32,251 nucleotides of DNA, taken from positions 127,123-159,373 of the forward strand of contig DGZP01000078.1 in NCBI GenBank assembly GCA_002398565.1, written 5' to 3'. The translations under genes and the position numbers were made by a program. A model generated the notes under the pieces. That model saw nothing but the letters and a program-made list of their open reading frames with translations. It made no database searches and was not told the DNA's origin. Below, in pieces: positions 1 to 7,884 of this stretch (the first letter of the stretch is position 1; the number at the start of each line of letters is the position of its first letter). This stretch comes from Proteiniphilum sp. UBA4977 (GTDB taxonomy: Bacteria > Bacteroidota > Bacteroidia > Bacteroidales > Dysgonomonadaceae).

Positions 1-90
1 TTGAGCTTACAGCAGCGGGTCTGTTCAGGATTTACACCTGATTCCCTTTTCATTATTCGTTCCGAAGGATAAATAGAACGAATAACACCA
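1..90 (-). promoter_or_regulatory. Cobalamin riboswitch (5' leader of an off-window gene)
   Basis: Read on the minus strand this matches the cobalamin (B12) riboswitch core. A GGTG element (81-89) leads into a perfect 10-bp hairpin (53-62 with 76-85). Next comes the conserved AAAAGGGAA segment (about 42-50), then a CAGG/CCTG stem around TGTAAAT (26-40). It ends with the B12-box-like CCCGCTGCTGTAAGC (5-19). Riboswitches of this class bind adenosylcobalamin or related forms and shut off vitamin B12 uptake or synthesis genes. The controlled gene lies left of position 1; in Bacteroidota it is often a BtuB-type TonB-dependent receptor or a cobalamin pathway gene, but that cannot be seen here. The 3' expression platform is also cut off. 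Confidence 0.85.
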
Positions 91-103
91 AAATTTGTGT
101 TTG

Positions 104-134
104 CAAAGATATGAAAGATATTTTAGAATTCAAG
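104..134 (-). promoter_or_regulatory. Promoter of the cobalamin riboswitch transcript
   Basis: On the minus strand a -7 box TATCTTTG (104-111) lies exactly 19 nt from a CTTG -33 element (131-134). This is the Bacteroidota housekeeping promoter layout TTTG-N19-TAnnTTTG. Transcription would start near position 97, just ahead of the riboswitch core. Confidence 0.7.
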
Positions 135-184
135 AAGTTTTTATGGGATGATTTATTTTGACTTTAACTTATCAGAGTGAATTC

Positions 185-568
185 TCATTTTTTATGGTTT
201 TCCATAAGCGTGCTGAAACCTCCTTTCTCCGAACAATGGATAAACAACCGCTGTTCAATATTGTTTTTCATCTGCAGGAAGCGAAAGGAAAGGGCTTCGA
301 CAGTTTCAACCCTTTTTACGCTGGTCAATTTATGGTTGTCTTATGTAGAGAAATCAAGTGAAATATCCCTAACGGTTTCTTGGTATTCAGGTGCATTGAT
401 ACCTGCAACTTTAAACCTTTTACGTGAGTTCTTTCGGCTAGATGGGTACCTTCGACTTTCAATATTTCTGCTTCCTCTTTTTGCTGCGCATATAGCCGAT
501 TGTTCCCGAAAACTTCTGCCTTTTACTGTTTTTATGGTCATAACCGGAACAGAAAAAAAATATACCAA
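185..568 (-). pseudogene. Possible decayed IS1182-type transposase C-terminus
   Basis: A single minus-strand reading frame runs from 568 to a stop at 185, broken by one in-frame TAA at 341-343. After that stop it resumes with residues resembling the C-terminal end of IS1182-family transposases: a Y-x3-VRD segment before the stop, then RVET, MKNN, an EK pair and a closing NHKK. In the family these correspond loosely to Y-x3-VR, VExVFG, IKxN, RG-x-EKV and AHNxKK. The N-terminal catalytic part is absent and no terminal inverted repeats are visible. The match is weak and comes from memory of the family, so this may simply be non-coding DNA. Confidence 0.25.
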
Positions 569-829
569 TAAAACGATCGTTGTGTGATTTCAGTGGTTAG
601 GTAAGTATGTAAGAAAAAAAATATTTTCAAGCGTCTATTTGTTGACAGTATAAAGACTGAGAAAAACCGGTTTCATAAATTATCCCAGAAAAATATTAGC
701 TGCAAAGAATAACGATAAAATGGAAAATATCAGGAATTTATCCTTCAAATTATTATCCGACAGTTAGGTATGATTAAAGTTATTTTATTTTGATTTGGAC
801 GCTCCTTTGATGCCCTGTTAAAATAAAAA
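569..829. other. AT-rich intergenic stretch, no gene seen
   Basis: I see no credible reading frame, RNA gene or strong promoter here. The DNA is AT-rich and ends at the terminator hairpin that follows the tRNA gene. Confidence 0.5.
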
Positions 830-846
830 CCGCTGATTTTCAGCGG
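830..846 (-). terminator. Rho-independent terminator after tRNA-Arg
   Basis: A perfect 7-bp stem (CCGCTGA at 830-836, TCAGCGG at 840-846) has a 3-nt loop. On the minus strand it is followed by TTTTTATTT (829 down to 821). It closes the fucosidase/DUF3256/tRNA unit. Confidence 0.85.
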
Positions 847-866
847 CTTTGTGTTGTCTTTTTTAG

Positions 867-938
867 TACACCCGGCGGGAATCGAACCCACATCGTCGGA
901 ACCGGAATCCGGTATTCTATCCATTGAACTACGGGTGC
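867..938 (-). tRNA. tRNA-Arg(CCG)
   Basis: The minus strand folds as a tRNA. The acceptor GCACCCG pairs with CGGGTGT, closing with G1-U72. The D-stem is GTTC/GAAT with GG in the loop, and the T-arm is GTGGG-TTCGAAT-CCCGC. The anticodon loop TTCCGGT puts CCG at 34-36, which reads the arginine codon CGG. The anticodon stem has a C27-A43 mismatch. The 3' CCA is not encoded: the sequence continues CTAAAA after the discriminator A. The gene starts 12 nt after the DUF3256 stop codon and I find no separate promoter, so it may be processed from that transcript. Confidence 0.93.
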
Positions 939-950
939 ATGGCTGTATTA

Positions 951-1565
951 TCATTTGAAGGAGGCGTTGTTCCATGTCAATGTCAGGGAATCGCCTTTCA
1001 ACAATGGTTTTAAATCTTGAATCTGCTCCTCGGTCAGCCGCTCCCTATAATGGAATACCAGTGTTAAATCTGTTCCTGTTTCGCTGAACGACGCCGAGAT
1101 CGGACAAATGTCCGGCAAAGATACAGCATATTTGTCATTTCCCGGCTTTTTTGACGAAGAATTCAAAAAAAAATCAGTGGAAACATCGGGTAGGAATGAT
1201 TCACGGTCTAATTTTTTCCAATCGGAGGTATAAAAGGAAATATGACTGTCGCATACGTTTTCACAAACAGTCCTTATGAGGCAGGCAATTACCGAGTCGC
1301 TGTTCACAGGCAGAAGTTTCAGTTGTAATGTGCCCACGTCGGATGTTCTAATCAGCAGGTAATCGTCACTGTGAACCACCTTCTCTATCTCTCCCAGAGG
1401 AAAGGGAACGGTTGTTTTGCCTTTGTCCACCAGTAGCATGGTTTTATTCCCTTCCGAAACACCCGGCAGAAGGTCGGAAGGCATCGACTTAAAAAGGTCA
1501 CCCGCCTGTTGTGCGTGAATGAAGGTCGACAAAAGAAGAAAGAAGAAAAGAGTTAATCGTTGCAT
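951..1565 (-). CDS. DUF3256 family exported protein
   Basis: A 204-residue protein with a signal peptide (residues 1-18, hydrophobic core LTLFFFLLLSTFIHA, cleavage near AQQ). The rest resembles the Bacteroidales DUF3256 family: a short conserved stretch soon after the signal (LFKSMPSDLLPGVSEGNK), then mixed beta-rich sequence ending in a helix and a short strand. Its function is unknown; it probably sits in the periplasm. The start lies 29 nt after the fucosidase stop and the stop 12 nt before tRNA-Arg, with no promoter in either gap, so I infer one transcriptional unit. The family assignment comes from recall. Confidence 0.75.
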   Translation of the reverse strand: MQRLTLFFFLLLSTFIHAQQAGDLFKSMPSDLLPGVSEGNKTMLLVDKGKTTVPFPLGEIEKVVHSDDYLLIRTSDVGTLQLKLLPVNSDSVIACLIRTVCENVCDSHISFYTSDWKKLDRESFLPDVSTDFFLNSSSKKPGNDKYAVSLPDICPISASFSETGTDLTLVFHYRERLTEEQIQDLKPLLKGDSLTLTWNNASFK

Positions 1566-1594
1566 ATGATCATTTTATTTCGTAGTGTCCCGTA

Positions 1595-3103
1595 TTATTT
1601 TATTTGATTAGAATTCAAATTTGTTTCATTTCCATGAAGATCTTCTGTTTCTGCTTCAAGTGCCGATGCAAAATAGGCTCCCACCTTGTGGATGTTGGCA
1701 ATGTCCCTTGTCTCGTTGATGGTTACACGTAGTCTGGAGGAGGAAGTATTGTCGAACCGTAGAAGTCTTTTATATCCAATGGTAGTACCTTCCGTTAATT
1801 TAACCCATTTGTTGTCTATAAATCCTTCCACAATAAATTTTTCCACACGCTGTCCTTTGCGGATATCTTCCTGTAGCATGACCGTATTAATTGATTCATC
1901 GGGAATTATGTTGTATTCTCTCGAAGCGCCGGAACGCGCCTTCCATGGTATATCGCCGTCGATAAGTTTTTCGTTGTCAAATGTATTGCCAATATAAGTG
2001 CCAAACTGTCGGAGCTGTTCCACATCTGCTTCATGCAGCCGACCCCTGGTGTCTGGTGGTACATTGAGGAGGAGAACTGAATTCATGCCCACAGATTGGA
2101 AATAAATATCCACAAGCCTGGCGAGTGTTTTCACCTGATGATCCTCTTCGGGATGATAGAACCATCCCGGTCGGATGGAAACGTTTACTTGCGAGGGATA
2201 CCAATAAATTGTTTGCGATTGCTCTATGATATCTTGACTCCCCAGATCGTCTGCAGTGGGGGAGATGTTCAGTCTTTTGTTTTCAATGGCAGTTGCTTCG
2301 CTTATACCGGGTTGCAGCGGCGTTACGCTCCACTCCGTTTCTCTTCCTACTCCGTTTTCATTTCCCACCCAACGTACATCGTCGCCCATAATAGCTTTTA
2401 CTGCATTCGGCTGTAAGCTGTCGATCACATGATAGAATCGTGCCCAGTCGTATTCCTGCACTTTTCCATCAGACTCTTCACCGTTGGCACCGTCAAGCCA
2501 TACTTCATGTACATCGCCATAGTTGGTAAGCAGTTCAGTGAGCTGTTCTGTAAAAAATGCATTGTACCGGGGTGAATCGCCATAGCTTTCTGCATTACGA
2601 TCCCAGGGGGACAGATATATGCCAAATTTCATCTCATGCCTGTCACATGCTTCTTTCACCGCCCTTACCACGTCTCCCTGCCCGTTATGCCAGGGTGAGG
2701 ACGCTACTGAATGTGTGGTGGTGCGGGTAGGCCAAAGGCAAAAACCATCGTGATGCTTGGCCGTGAGAATAATCATCTTGAATCCGGCTTCCTGTAGGGA
2801 AGAAATCCACTGATCCGCGTCAAAGTCGGTGGGGTTAAACAGGGTTGGACTCTCTGATCCATCGCCCCATTCGCGGCCGGTAAATGTATTTATCCCAAAA
2901 TGAATGAATGCCGTGAGTTCCAGTTGCTGCCATTCATATTGTTGTTGTGTAGGTATTACGTATGCGGCCAGTTTTACTTTCTGATCGGAAGTTAAAATAT
3001 CAGGATAGGTCAGTTTTTTCTCAAAATAGGTATTGGCCCGCTGATTACATGCCGAGAGAAGCAGAAAAAAAAGCCACAATCCTGAAACGATTATTTTTTT
3101 CAT
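1595..3103 (-). CDS. GH29 alpha-L-fucosidase, lipoprotein
   Basis: This 502-residue glycoside hydrolase family 29 enzyme removes alpha-L-fucose from glycans. The N-terminus is a lipoprotein signal with lipobox LSAC (Cys19), so it is probably membrane-anchored in the periplasm or on the surface. The (beta/alpha)8 domain has IHFGINTF (67-74), AKHHDGFCLWPT (115-126) and the predicted nucleophile Asp204 in EVWLDGA. These motifs fit subfamily B, which often prefers alpha-1,3/1,4-linked fucose. The last roughly 130 residues look like a carbohydrate-binding beta-sandwich. An in-frame start 24 codons upstream (3175) is rejected because it would overlap the promoter at 3173-3202. No SusC/SusD pair is adjacent, so it is not in a classical polysaccharide utilisation locus here. 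Confidence 0.93.
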   Translation of the reverse strand: MKKIIVSGLWLFFLLLSACNQRANTYFEKKLTYPDILTSDQKVKLAAYVIPTQQQYEWQQLELTAFIHFGINTFTGREWGDGSESPTLFNPTDFDADQWISSLQEAGFKMIILTAKHHDGFCLWPTRTTTHSVASSPWHNGQGDVVRAVKEACDRHEMKFGIYLSPWDRNAESYGDSPRYNAFFTEQLTELLTNYGDVHEVWLDGANGEESDGKVQEYDWARFYHVIDSLQPNAVKAIMGDDVRWVGNENGVGRETEWSVTPLQPGISEATAIENKRLNISPTADDLGSQDIIEQSQTIYWYPSQVNVSIRPGWFYHPEEDHQVKTLARLVDIYFQSVGMNSVLLLNVPPDTRGRLHEADVEQLRQFGTYIGNTFDNEKLIDGDIPWKARSGASREYNIIPDESINTVMLQEDIRKGQRVEKFIVEGFIDNKWVKLTEGTTIGYKRLLRFDNTSSSRLRVTINETRDIANIHKVGAYFASALEAETEDLHGNETNLNSNQIK

Positions 3104-3172
3104 AAGCGACAGATTTGATGATGACAGATAATCCTGAAGCCAGATACCTGAGGTGTGACAGACTTCGATAAA

Positions 3173-3202
3173 CAAAGTTAGCGTTTTTCATATAATATCA
3201 AA
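3173..3202 (-). promoter_or_regulatory. Promoter of the fucosidase gene
   Basis: On the minus strand TTTG (3199-3202), an 18-nt spacer and TAACTTTG (3173-3180) match the Bacteroidota consensus. The predicted start near 3167 gives a leader of about 63 nt and settles the fucosidase start at 3103. Confidence 0.75.
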
Positions 3203-3209
3203 TAAATAA

Positions 3210-3230
3210 AGCCATCCTTTTGGGATGGCT
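3210..3230 (-). terminator. Terminator after the small lipoprotein gene
   Basis: A perfect 8-bp stem (AGCCATCC at 3210-3217, GGATGGCT at 3223-3230) is followed on the minus strand by TTATTTATTT. It separates the small lipoprotein from the fucosidase promoter only a few bases further on. Confidence 0.85.
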
Positions 3231-3251
3231 TTGTTTAATCTGTTTCAACTC

Positions 3252-3485
3252 TTATTGAACGGGAGCCACTTCTGGAGCCACCTGATTCAATGTGTCGGCA
3301 GCTGCGGCTTCAGCAGCTTCAATGGCAGCCTGAATGCTGTCAGCCTGCACTTTAGCAATGCTGTCTAATCTAGCTACTTCAGCAAGACTGTCCTGAAGAG
3401 CTTTTTCTGCTTTCATCTGCGCGTTGTTGCATGAAACCAATCCCAATGTTGCTACAGTAGCAACCAGTAACAATACTTTTTTCAT
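3252..3485 (-). CDS. Small Ala-rich lipoprotein
   Basis: A 77-residue protein with a lipoprotein signal (MKKVLLLVATVATLGLVSC, lipobox LVSC, Cys19). After the cysteine comes a charged, Ala-rich region with a repeating Lys/Glu/Asp and Ala/Leu pattern that should form one long helix (about 23-66), then a Pro/Val tail. Small abundant envelope lipoproteins look like this, but I recognise no named family. It has its own promoter and terminator, so it is monocistronic. The function is unknown. Confidence 0.8.
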   Translation of the reverse strand: MKKVLLLVATVATLGLVSCNNAQMKAEKALQDSLAEVARLDSIAKVQADSIQAAIEAAEAAAADTLNQVAPEVAPVQ

Positions 3486-3559
3486 TCTTAAAATTTTTAA
3501 ACGATAAATAATTTATTTCAATAATTAGTGCCGTTTTCCCTGCAATGAATTATCGTCAC

Positions 3560-3567
3560 CAAAGTTA
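3560..3567 (-). promoter_or_regulatory. -7 box of the small lipoprotein gene
   Basis: TAACTTTG on the minus strand gives a leader of roughly 65-70 nt. The -33 position has no good TTTG; instead a perfect 8-bp inverted repeat (3584-3602) lies there. Confidence 0.55.
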
Positions 3568-3583
3568 CCTTTACTCATGTGCT

Positions 3584-3602
3584 TAAGGAAAATGTTTCCT
3601 TA
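3584..3602. repeat. Inverted repeat at the -33 region of the lipoprotein gene
   Basis: TAAGGAAA (3584-3591) and TTTCCTTA (3595-3602) form a perfect 8-bp dyad with a 3-nt spacer. It covers the place where the -33 element of the downstream promoter would be, so it could be an operator. There is no T-run, so a terminator is unlikely. Confidence 0.45.
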
Positions 3603-3710
3603 TAAAAACGATGCAAAATTAAACCAAAAATATGTTCTATAACATATAACATAGAATATTTTTTAGTTAAATGATGTTAAGCGATTGTGGTTCTTGCAGA
3701 TCATGAAGAA

Positions 3711-3745
3711 AAAAATCCCAGAATAGATATCTTTCTGGGATTTTT
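3711..3745 (-). terminator. Terminator of the acyl-CoA ligase gene
   Basis: A 13-bp stem (AAAAATCCCAGAA at 3711-3723 with its complement at 3733-3745) surrounds a 9-nt loop. On the minus strand it ends in a T-run. The A/T arms on both sides mean it could work in both directions. Confidence 0.85.
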
Positions 3746-3766
3746 AATAGGGTAGCGGAATCAAGA

Positions 3767-5410
3767 TCAGCTGTAAAGGAAGCGTTTGATACTTTTCTTT
3801 GGGGTTTTCTCAAATTCTGTATTGACGATCTCAATTGTGGAAATTTTTTCATATTGAGCCACCGATTTGTTCAGAAGATTTTTGTTTTCATTCATAATCT
3901 GTGTTAGTTTATCACGGCTTATTTGTCCCTCTTCCATGACGGCAATATCGGGATAAACCAGTGCCACAAGTTTAAAGTCCCGCAAAACCACAAGGCTTTC
4001 GGCAATATAGGGAAGATTGTTCAGTTTAGATTCAATCTCTTCGGGATATATATTCTGCCCGTTGGCCGTGAGGATCATTGTTTTGAGTCGCCCTTTAATA
4101 AACAGCCGCCGTCCTCTCATAATTCCGGAGTCGCCTGTTCTGAGCCATCCGTCATCTGTAAAAGCTGCAGCGGTTGCTTCTGGATTCTTATAGTAACCTT
4201 TCATTACGTTTTCCCCGCAGACCTGAATTTCACCGGGTACAGTTTCCGGGTCGGGCGAATCGATACGCGCTTTCATGATATCATCCAGCACGGAACCACA
4301 GGATGTGGGGATAAAATCATCATGGTGGTCGTAGGAAATAAGCGGAGCACATTCTGTCATTCCGTAACCTACGGTGAAGGGAAATTTCATTTTATAAAAA
4401 AAAGCTTCCACCTCCGTATTAAGGGCAGCCCCGCCAATGATTACTTCCCGGAAATTTCCGCCGAGTGACTTTACGAGCGACTTTTTTATTTTGTTTAATA
4501 TCAGCCGGTCGATGATAGGAATTCCGAGAAGTAACTTCACAATAGGTTTACTGATGACAGGGAGAATCCTCTTTTTGTATATTTTTTCAAATATCAGCGG
4601 AACTGTGATAATCAGGTTTGGCTTTACTTCCTGCAAAGCTTTAATGAGATTTTGCGGGGAGGGGACTGCCCCCAGCAAGGTGATATGTACGCCGGCGGAG
4701 AGTGCGTAGAGAAAGTCGAAAGCACAACCATATACGTGAGCCATTGGCAAAAAGGCAAGTATCCTTTCTCCCGTGAAAAGCAGCCGAAGTCTTTCGGCAT
4801 AGGTTACATTCCCCGCAAAGTTATTCGCAGTGATCATGACTCCCTTGCTGAATCCGGTGGTACCTGAGGTGTAATTGAGGCAAACCACCTCCTCATTTTG
4901 TACCTCCGCATATTTGATGTTTTCCTTTTTAAAACCGTCGGGATAGCGCTTTCTGAAGATATCGTCAATGGACTTTATCCTGGCTGTGGTAGCCTCATCA
5001 CCCTTCAGGAGGGAAAATCCTGGTATTTCAAGAACGGGAATGGTGATCTGCTCTCCCTGCACCCTTTGCCACAGAGAATTGTTTATGAATACCAGTCTCG
5101 AATCGGAATGCCGGATAATATGTCCGATGCTGTCGGGATTAAATTCCTGCAGGATGGGAACAATCACTGCACCGTAAGTAATAGCAGCCATAAACAGGAT
5201 AGACCAGGAGGAATGGTTTTTGCCCACCAGTGAGATTTTTTCTCCTTTTTCGATATTCAGCTCCGAGAAAAGAAGATGAAGCTTGGCTATCTCCCGCGCC
5301 AGCTCCTCATATGTATAAGAGCTTGCTTCGTTATAATCGGTCAATGCAGGGAGTTCCCAGTTCTTTTTGAAACTTTCCTCATACAATCTGATAAAATTCT
5401 GTTGAATCAT
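3767..5410 (-). CDS. Long-chain fatty acid-CoA ligase (AMP-forming)
   Basis: A 547-residue ANL-superfamily enzyme that adenylates a fatty acid and transfers it to CoA. The ATP-binding signature YTSGTTGFSKG is at 180-190, GYGMTE at 348-353 and LRTGD at 423-427. A hinge and C-terminal domain follow (KGRLKTMILTANGQNIYPEE), with the lysine-rich end TPKKSIKR where the catalytic lysine is expected. Length and motif order are complete. The protein lacks a signal peptide and should be cytosolic or loosely membrane-bound. It has its own promoter and terminator and is divergent from mtaB. Exact chain-length preference cannot be read from the sequence. Confidence 0.92.
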   Translation of the reverse strand: MIQQNFIRLYEESFKKNWELPALTDYNEASSYTYEELAREIAKLHLLFSELNIEKGEKISLVGKNHSSWSILFMAAITYGAVIVPILQEFNPDSIGHIIRHSDSRLVFINNSLWQRVQGEQITIPVLEIPGFSLLKGDEATTARIKSIDDIFRKRYPDGFKKENIKYAEVQNEEVVCLNYTSGTTGFSKGVMITANNFAGNVTYAERLRLLFTGERILAFLPMAHVYGCAFDFLYALSAGVHITLLGAVPSPQNLIKALQEVKPNLIITVPLIFEKIYKKRILPVISKPIVKLLLGIPIIDRLILNKIKKSLVKSLGGNFREVIIGGAALNTEVEAFFYKMKFPFTVGYGMTECAPLISYDHHDDFIPTSCGSVLDDIMKARIDSPDPETVPGEIQVCGENVMKGYYKNPEATAAAFTDDGWLRTGDSGIMRGRRLFIKGRLKTMILTANGQNIYPEEIESKLNNLPYIAESLVVLRDFKLVALVYPDIAVMEEGQISRDKLTQIMNENKNLLNKSVAQYEKISTIEIVNTEFEKTPKKSIKRFLYS

Positions 5411-5436
5411 GGATGCACAATAATGCTATTTTTGTG

Positions 5437-5467
5437 CAAAAATAATACCTAAAAGTCGAATCCCAAA
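5437..5467 (-). promoter_or_regulatory. Promoter of the acyl-CoA ligase gene
   Basis: On the minus strand TTTG (5464-5467), exactly 19 nt, then TATTTTTG (5437-5444): a perfect Bacteroidota consensus. The leader to the ATG at 5410 is about 20 nt. Confidence 0.8.
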
Positions 5468-5587
5468 GAAAACATGGCAATAAATGGCGGTATTTTTGTA
5501 TTTTTGTCTCCTGTATTAATAATTATTTTCAGATGTTCTGCCGATAGTTTTATCACAGCAAAATTCCGGTCAGACACTTTCAATTTT

Positions 5588-6901
5588 ATGATAGATCAAT
5601 CAGTTTTTCAAAATAAAACAGCGGCCTACTTTACCCTGGGCTGCAAACTTAACTTTGCGGAAACATCGGCCATTGGCAGGCAATTATTGCAGGCAGGTGT
5701 TACACGTGTCAGAAGAGGGCAAAAGGCCGATATTTGCATAATAAATACCTGTTCGGTGACGGAACTGGCCGACAAGAAAGGGCGTCAGGCAATCCGGAAA
5801 GTGATTCAGGAGAATCCTTCCGCCTTTGTCGTGGTAACCGGATGTTATGCACAGCTGAAGCCGGAAGATATTGCTACTATTGACGGGGTGGACCTTGTCT
5901 TGGGGGCGGAGCAAAAACTTGATGTGATGAAATATCTCGATGATCTGAAAAAAAAGGATAAAAGTGAGATCGTTACCTCCAAAACACACCGTATCAAGTC
6001 GTTTGTCCCTTCCGTGTCGGCCGACGACCGGACCCGTTATTTTCTCAAGGTGCAGGACGGCTGTGATTATTTCTGTTCTTTCTGTACCATACCTTTCGCC
6101 AGAGGCCGTAGCCGCAACGGTTCCATTGCCGATCTGACCAGACAGGCACGGCAGGTGGTGGAAGAGGGAGGAAAGGAGATCGTGCTCACGGGGGTCAACA
6201 TCGGCGATTTCGGACATACCACCCGGGAAAACTTTATAGATCTTCTGAAGGCGCTCGACGAGGTGGATGGTGTGGAGCGGTATCGCATTTCATCTATAGA
6301 GCCGAACCTTCTGACAGATGAGATCATCGATTTTGTAGCTTCTTCCCGCCGTTTTGCTCCCCATTTTCATATGCCGCTGCAGGCCGGTAGTGACAGCGTA
6401 TTGAGGCTGATGAAACGAAAGTATGACACGGCTCTTTTCCTGCATAAGATAGAAAAAATAAAAAAGATTCTTCCCCATGCTTTCATCGGCGTGGATGTGA
6501 TTGTGGGCGTTCGGGGTGAGACAGACGACTATTTTACAGAAAGTGAATCATTTATTCGTTCACTCGATTTCTCTCAACTGCATGTCTTTACCTATTCCGA
6601 GCGTCCCGGAACGCAGGCGCTGCAAATTGATTATGCGGTGGATCCCAAAACGAAACACGCCCGCAGTAAAACTTTACTCGATCTTTCAGATGAGAAGTTA
6701 CATCAATTTTACGAATCACAAAAGGGAACACGGAGAAAAGTCTTGTTCGAACACACAAAACGGGGGCAAAAAATGCACGGGTTTACCGAAAATTATGTAA
6801 AATTGTACGCCGATTATGATCCCCGCTTCGTAAACAGGGTACTGGATGTGGAGATAGGTGCGTACGACGGGGAGGAGATGGCAATGAAAGCACTGTTTTG
6901 A
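5588..6901 (+). CDS. mtaB: tRNA (t6A37) methylthiotransferase MtaB
   Basis: This 437-residue radical-SAM methylthiotransferase converts t6A37 to ms2t6A37 in ANN-decoding tRNAs. The N-terminal domain carries the three auxiliary-cluster cysteines: Cys19 (TLGCKLN), Cys55 (NTCSV) and Cys86 (GCYAQ). The radical-SAM motif C-x3-C-x2-C is Cys159/163/166. A TRAM-like RNA-binding domain occupies about the last 65 residues. The TLGCKLN signature favours MtaB over MiaB. The frame is open from 5474, but the 38 extra residues look like chance hydrophobic sequence over the promoter area, so I start at 5588. TsaD, which makes the t6A substrate, is encoded at 17958. It is probably the first gene of an operon with the next two. 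Confidence 0.93.
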   Translation: MIDQSVFQNKTAAYFTLGCKLNFAETSAIGRQLLQAGVTRVRRGQKADICIINTCSVTELADKKGRQAIRKVIQENPSAFVVVTGCYAQLKPEDIATIDGVDLVLGAEQKLDVMKYLDDLKKKDKSEIVTSKTHRIKSFVPSVSADDRTRYFLKVQDGCDYFCSFCTIPFARGRSRNGSIADLTRQARQVVEEGGKEIVLTGVNIGDFGHTTRENFIDLLKALDEVDGVERYRISSIEPNLLTDEIIDFVASSRRFAPHFHMPLQAGSDSVLRLMKRKYDTALFLHKIEKIKKILPHAFIGVDVIVGVRGETDDYFTESESFIRSLDFSQLHVFTYSERPGTQALQIDYAVDPKTKHARSKTLLDLSDEKLHQFYESQKGTRRKVLFEHTKRGQKMHGFTENYVKLYADYDPRFVNRVLDVEIGAYDGEEMAMKALF

Positions 6902-6969
6902 CAGAAGCAAAAGTATCGGTATTAAATAAAACCGGACATAAAAAATATGACAATGAAAGTTATGATAGG

Positions 6970-7884
6970 ATGGAAGTGGAAGACAGTAAAAAGGGGATAG
7001 GCTATTCCCTGTTGTATATGGTGACATATTTTCACGCGTTGCTTCCGTTTTCGGTGCTTTATTTGCTGTCGGATATCCTCTTTTTTGAGATTTACTACCT
7101 GGCACGCTACCGCAGGAAACTGGTACGCCGGAATTTGAAAAATGCCTTTCCCGAAAAATCTCAAAAACAGATTGTGGCGCTCGAGAGGAAATTTTACCAT
7201 CATCTTTGCGATTATTTTGTTGAGACAATCAAAACGCTTCGTCTCTCGAATAAAGCTGTGAGTAAACGGCTTAAATTTGAAAACCCCGAAATTTTCAACC
7301 GCCTTACGGCCGACGGAAAATCCTGTATACTAAGCCTGGGGCACTATGGAAACTGGGAATGGGTACCCTCTATTGTGACACACTTCCAGCCGGGAATGAA
7401 ACAGGGACTTGTGTATAAAACGCTCCATGACAAAGCGTTCAACAGACTTTTTCTGAGGATACGCAGCCGTTTTAACAGTACTCCCATTGAACAGGTGAGC
7501 GTCTATCGTCGGATGATAAAATTGCAGCAGGCAGGTGAGCGGATGGTGGTGGGCTTTCTGTCCGACCAGCGTCCGTCGAGAAACAATGACCAGTACTGGA
7601 CCAACTTTCTTAATCAGGAGACACTTGTTCAGACAGGTATGGAAAAAATAGCCAGGCATGTGGGATGTGCCGTGGTCTATCTTGACATTCAAAAAATAAA
7701 ACGGGGACATTATGTGGGTAAGTTTTCTGTGATTTCACCCGATGCATCCCAGGAACCGGACTTTGTCATCATGGAGCGTTATATGCGGAAACTGGAGGAG
7801 ACCATACTGAAAGATCCTGCTTGTTACCTCTGGTCACACAACCGCTGGAAATTCAAAAGAAAGGAGTCAGTCGGTACGTCATGA
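6970..7884 (+). CDS. LpxL/HtrB-type lipid A acyltransferase
   Basis: A 304-residue member of the late lipid A acyltransferase family, which adds a secondary acyl chain to lipid A at the inner membrane. A hydrophobic anchor lies near the N-terminus (GYSLLYMVTYFHALLPF to about 40). The catalytic H-x4-E motif is HYGNWE. Downstream FLSDQRPS and the closing CYLWSHNRWKFKR are also typical of the family. The frame is open from a TTG at 6898 overlapping the mtaB stop; the ATG at 6970 better fits the family N-terminus, but the TTG start (328 residues) is possible. The stop overlaps the next start by 4 bases (ATGA at 7881-7884), indicating translational coupling to the glycosyltransferase. Confidence 0.9.
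   Translation: MEVEDSKKGIGYSLLYMVTYFHALLPFSVLYLLSDILFFEIYYLARYRRKLVRRNLKNAFPEKSQKQIVALERKFYHHLCDYFVETIKTLRLSNKAVSKRLKFENPEIFNRLTADGKSCILSLGHYGNWEWVPSIVTHFQPGMKQGLVYKTLHDKAFNRLFLRIRSRFNSTPIEQVSVYRRMIKLQQAGERMVVGFLSDQRPSRNNDQYWTNFLNQETLVQTGMEKIARHVGCAVVYLDIQKIKRGHYVGKFSVISPDASQEPDFVIMERYMRKLEETILKDPACYLWSHNRWKFKRKESVGTS

Noticed and set aside
177..587. 136-codon plus-strand frame at the left end
   Set aside because: No recognisable family, no promoter, unnatural hydrophobic/basic mix, and it lies opposite the possible transposase remnant.
3104..3175. Upstream extension of the fucosidase
   Set aside because: The 24 extra residues would precede the lipoprotein signal and the start codon would fall inside the predicted promoter.
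5474..5587. Hydrophobic N-terminal extension of MtaB
   Set aside because: MtaB is a soluble enzyme beginning just before TLGCKLN; the extension covers AT-rich promoter DNA.
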